Below, piece after piece: positions 5,811-6,415 of a DNA stretch of 6,415 bases. Below the pieces are notes generated by a model that had not been told where the DNA came from, ran no database searches, and was given only the letters and a program-made list of their open reading frames with translations. Position 1 is the first letter of the stretch. The number at the start of each line of letters is the position of its first letter. This DNA is from Bacteroidales bacterium (GTDB taxonomy: Bacteria > Bacteroidota > Bacteroidia > Bacteroidales > UBA4181), in assembly GCA_031260845.1 (NCBI GenBank), contig JAISKR010000151.1, positions 1 through 6,415 on the forward strand, given 5' to 3'. The position numbers and the translations under genes were made by a program.

Positions 5811-5860
5811 TAACTATGTATAACAATCTATAACAATCTATAACAATCTATAACAATGTA
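5811..5860. repeat. 10-bp tandem repeat, five units
   Basis: Five units of 10 bp: TAACTATGTA, three exact copies of TAACAATCTA, then TAACAATGTA. The array ends 2 bp before the enolase stop codon on the minus strand. Exact central copies suggest recent slippage expansion. The 10-bp period is about one helical turn. No function is known to me; it would lie in the 3' untranslated part of the enolase transcript. Confidence 0.9.
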
Positions 5861-5862
5861 TA

Positions 5863-6415
<553 letters not shown>

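Overview
The window looks like chromosomal DNA from a member of the Bacteroidota, most likely order Bacteroidales. Four lines of evidence agree. A PorQ-type protein points to a type IX secretion system. A lipoprotein has an acidic sorting signal right after its lipobox and a BACON domain. A remnant belongs to the HU-like/DUF4469 family that is typical of Bacteroides relatives. Upstream of four genes there are elements of the Bacteroidota promoter form TAnnTTTG, two of them with an upstream TTTG at 20-22 nt. The genus cannot be fixed from the sequence.

Layout from left to right. 1-513 (minus) is the N-terminal part of a BACON-domain lipoprotein that runs off the left edge. 514-736 is a repeat-rich intergenic block: a 12-bp direct repeat with an inverted partner, then four degenerate 23-bp tandem units. 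737-932 (minus) is a collapsed HU-like/DUF4469 gene with its middle deleted and a frameshift at the joint. 933-1296 is a non-coding AT-rich stretch with a nine-C tract. 1297-2301 (minus) is porQ. 2374-4083 (minus) is a complete acyl-CoA dehydrogenase. 4229-4933 (plus) is a periplasmic adaptor lipoprotein of the HlyD family with a very short hairpin region. 4940-5674 (minus) is a small outer-membrane beta-barrel protein. A hairpin terminator (5739-5768) and a 10-bp tandem repeat (5811-5860) separate it from the C-terminal part of enolase (5863-6415, minus), which is cut by the right edge.

The genes do not form one pathway. They are mostly separate units with their own promoters: envelope and secretion functions (lipoprotein, PorQ, adaptor, beta-barrel) interleaved with central metabolism (acyl-CoA dehydrogenase, enolase). 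Two of them, the DUF4469 gene and the adaptor, appear to have lost internal segments, and the adaptor has no transporter gene beside it. This suggests local gene decay by internal deletion. I found no convincing new multi-gene system. The points most worth a second look are the two internal deletions, a perfect 20-bp palindrome inside the adaptor gene, and the 23-bp tandem repeats abutting the collapsed gene.
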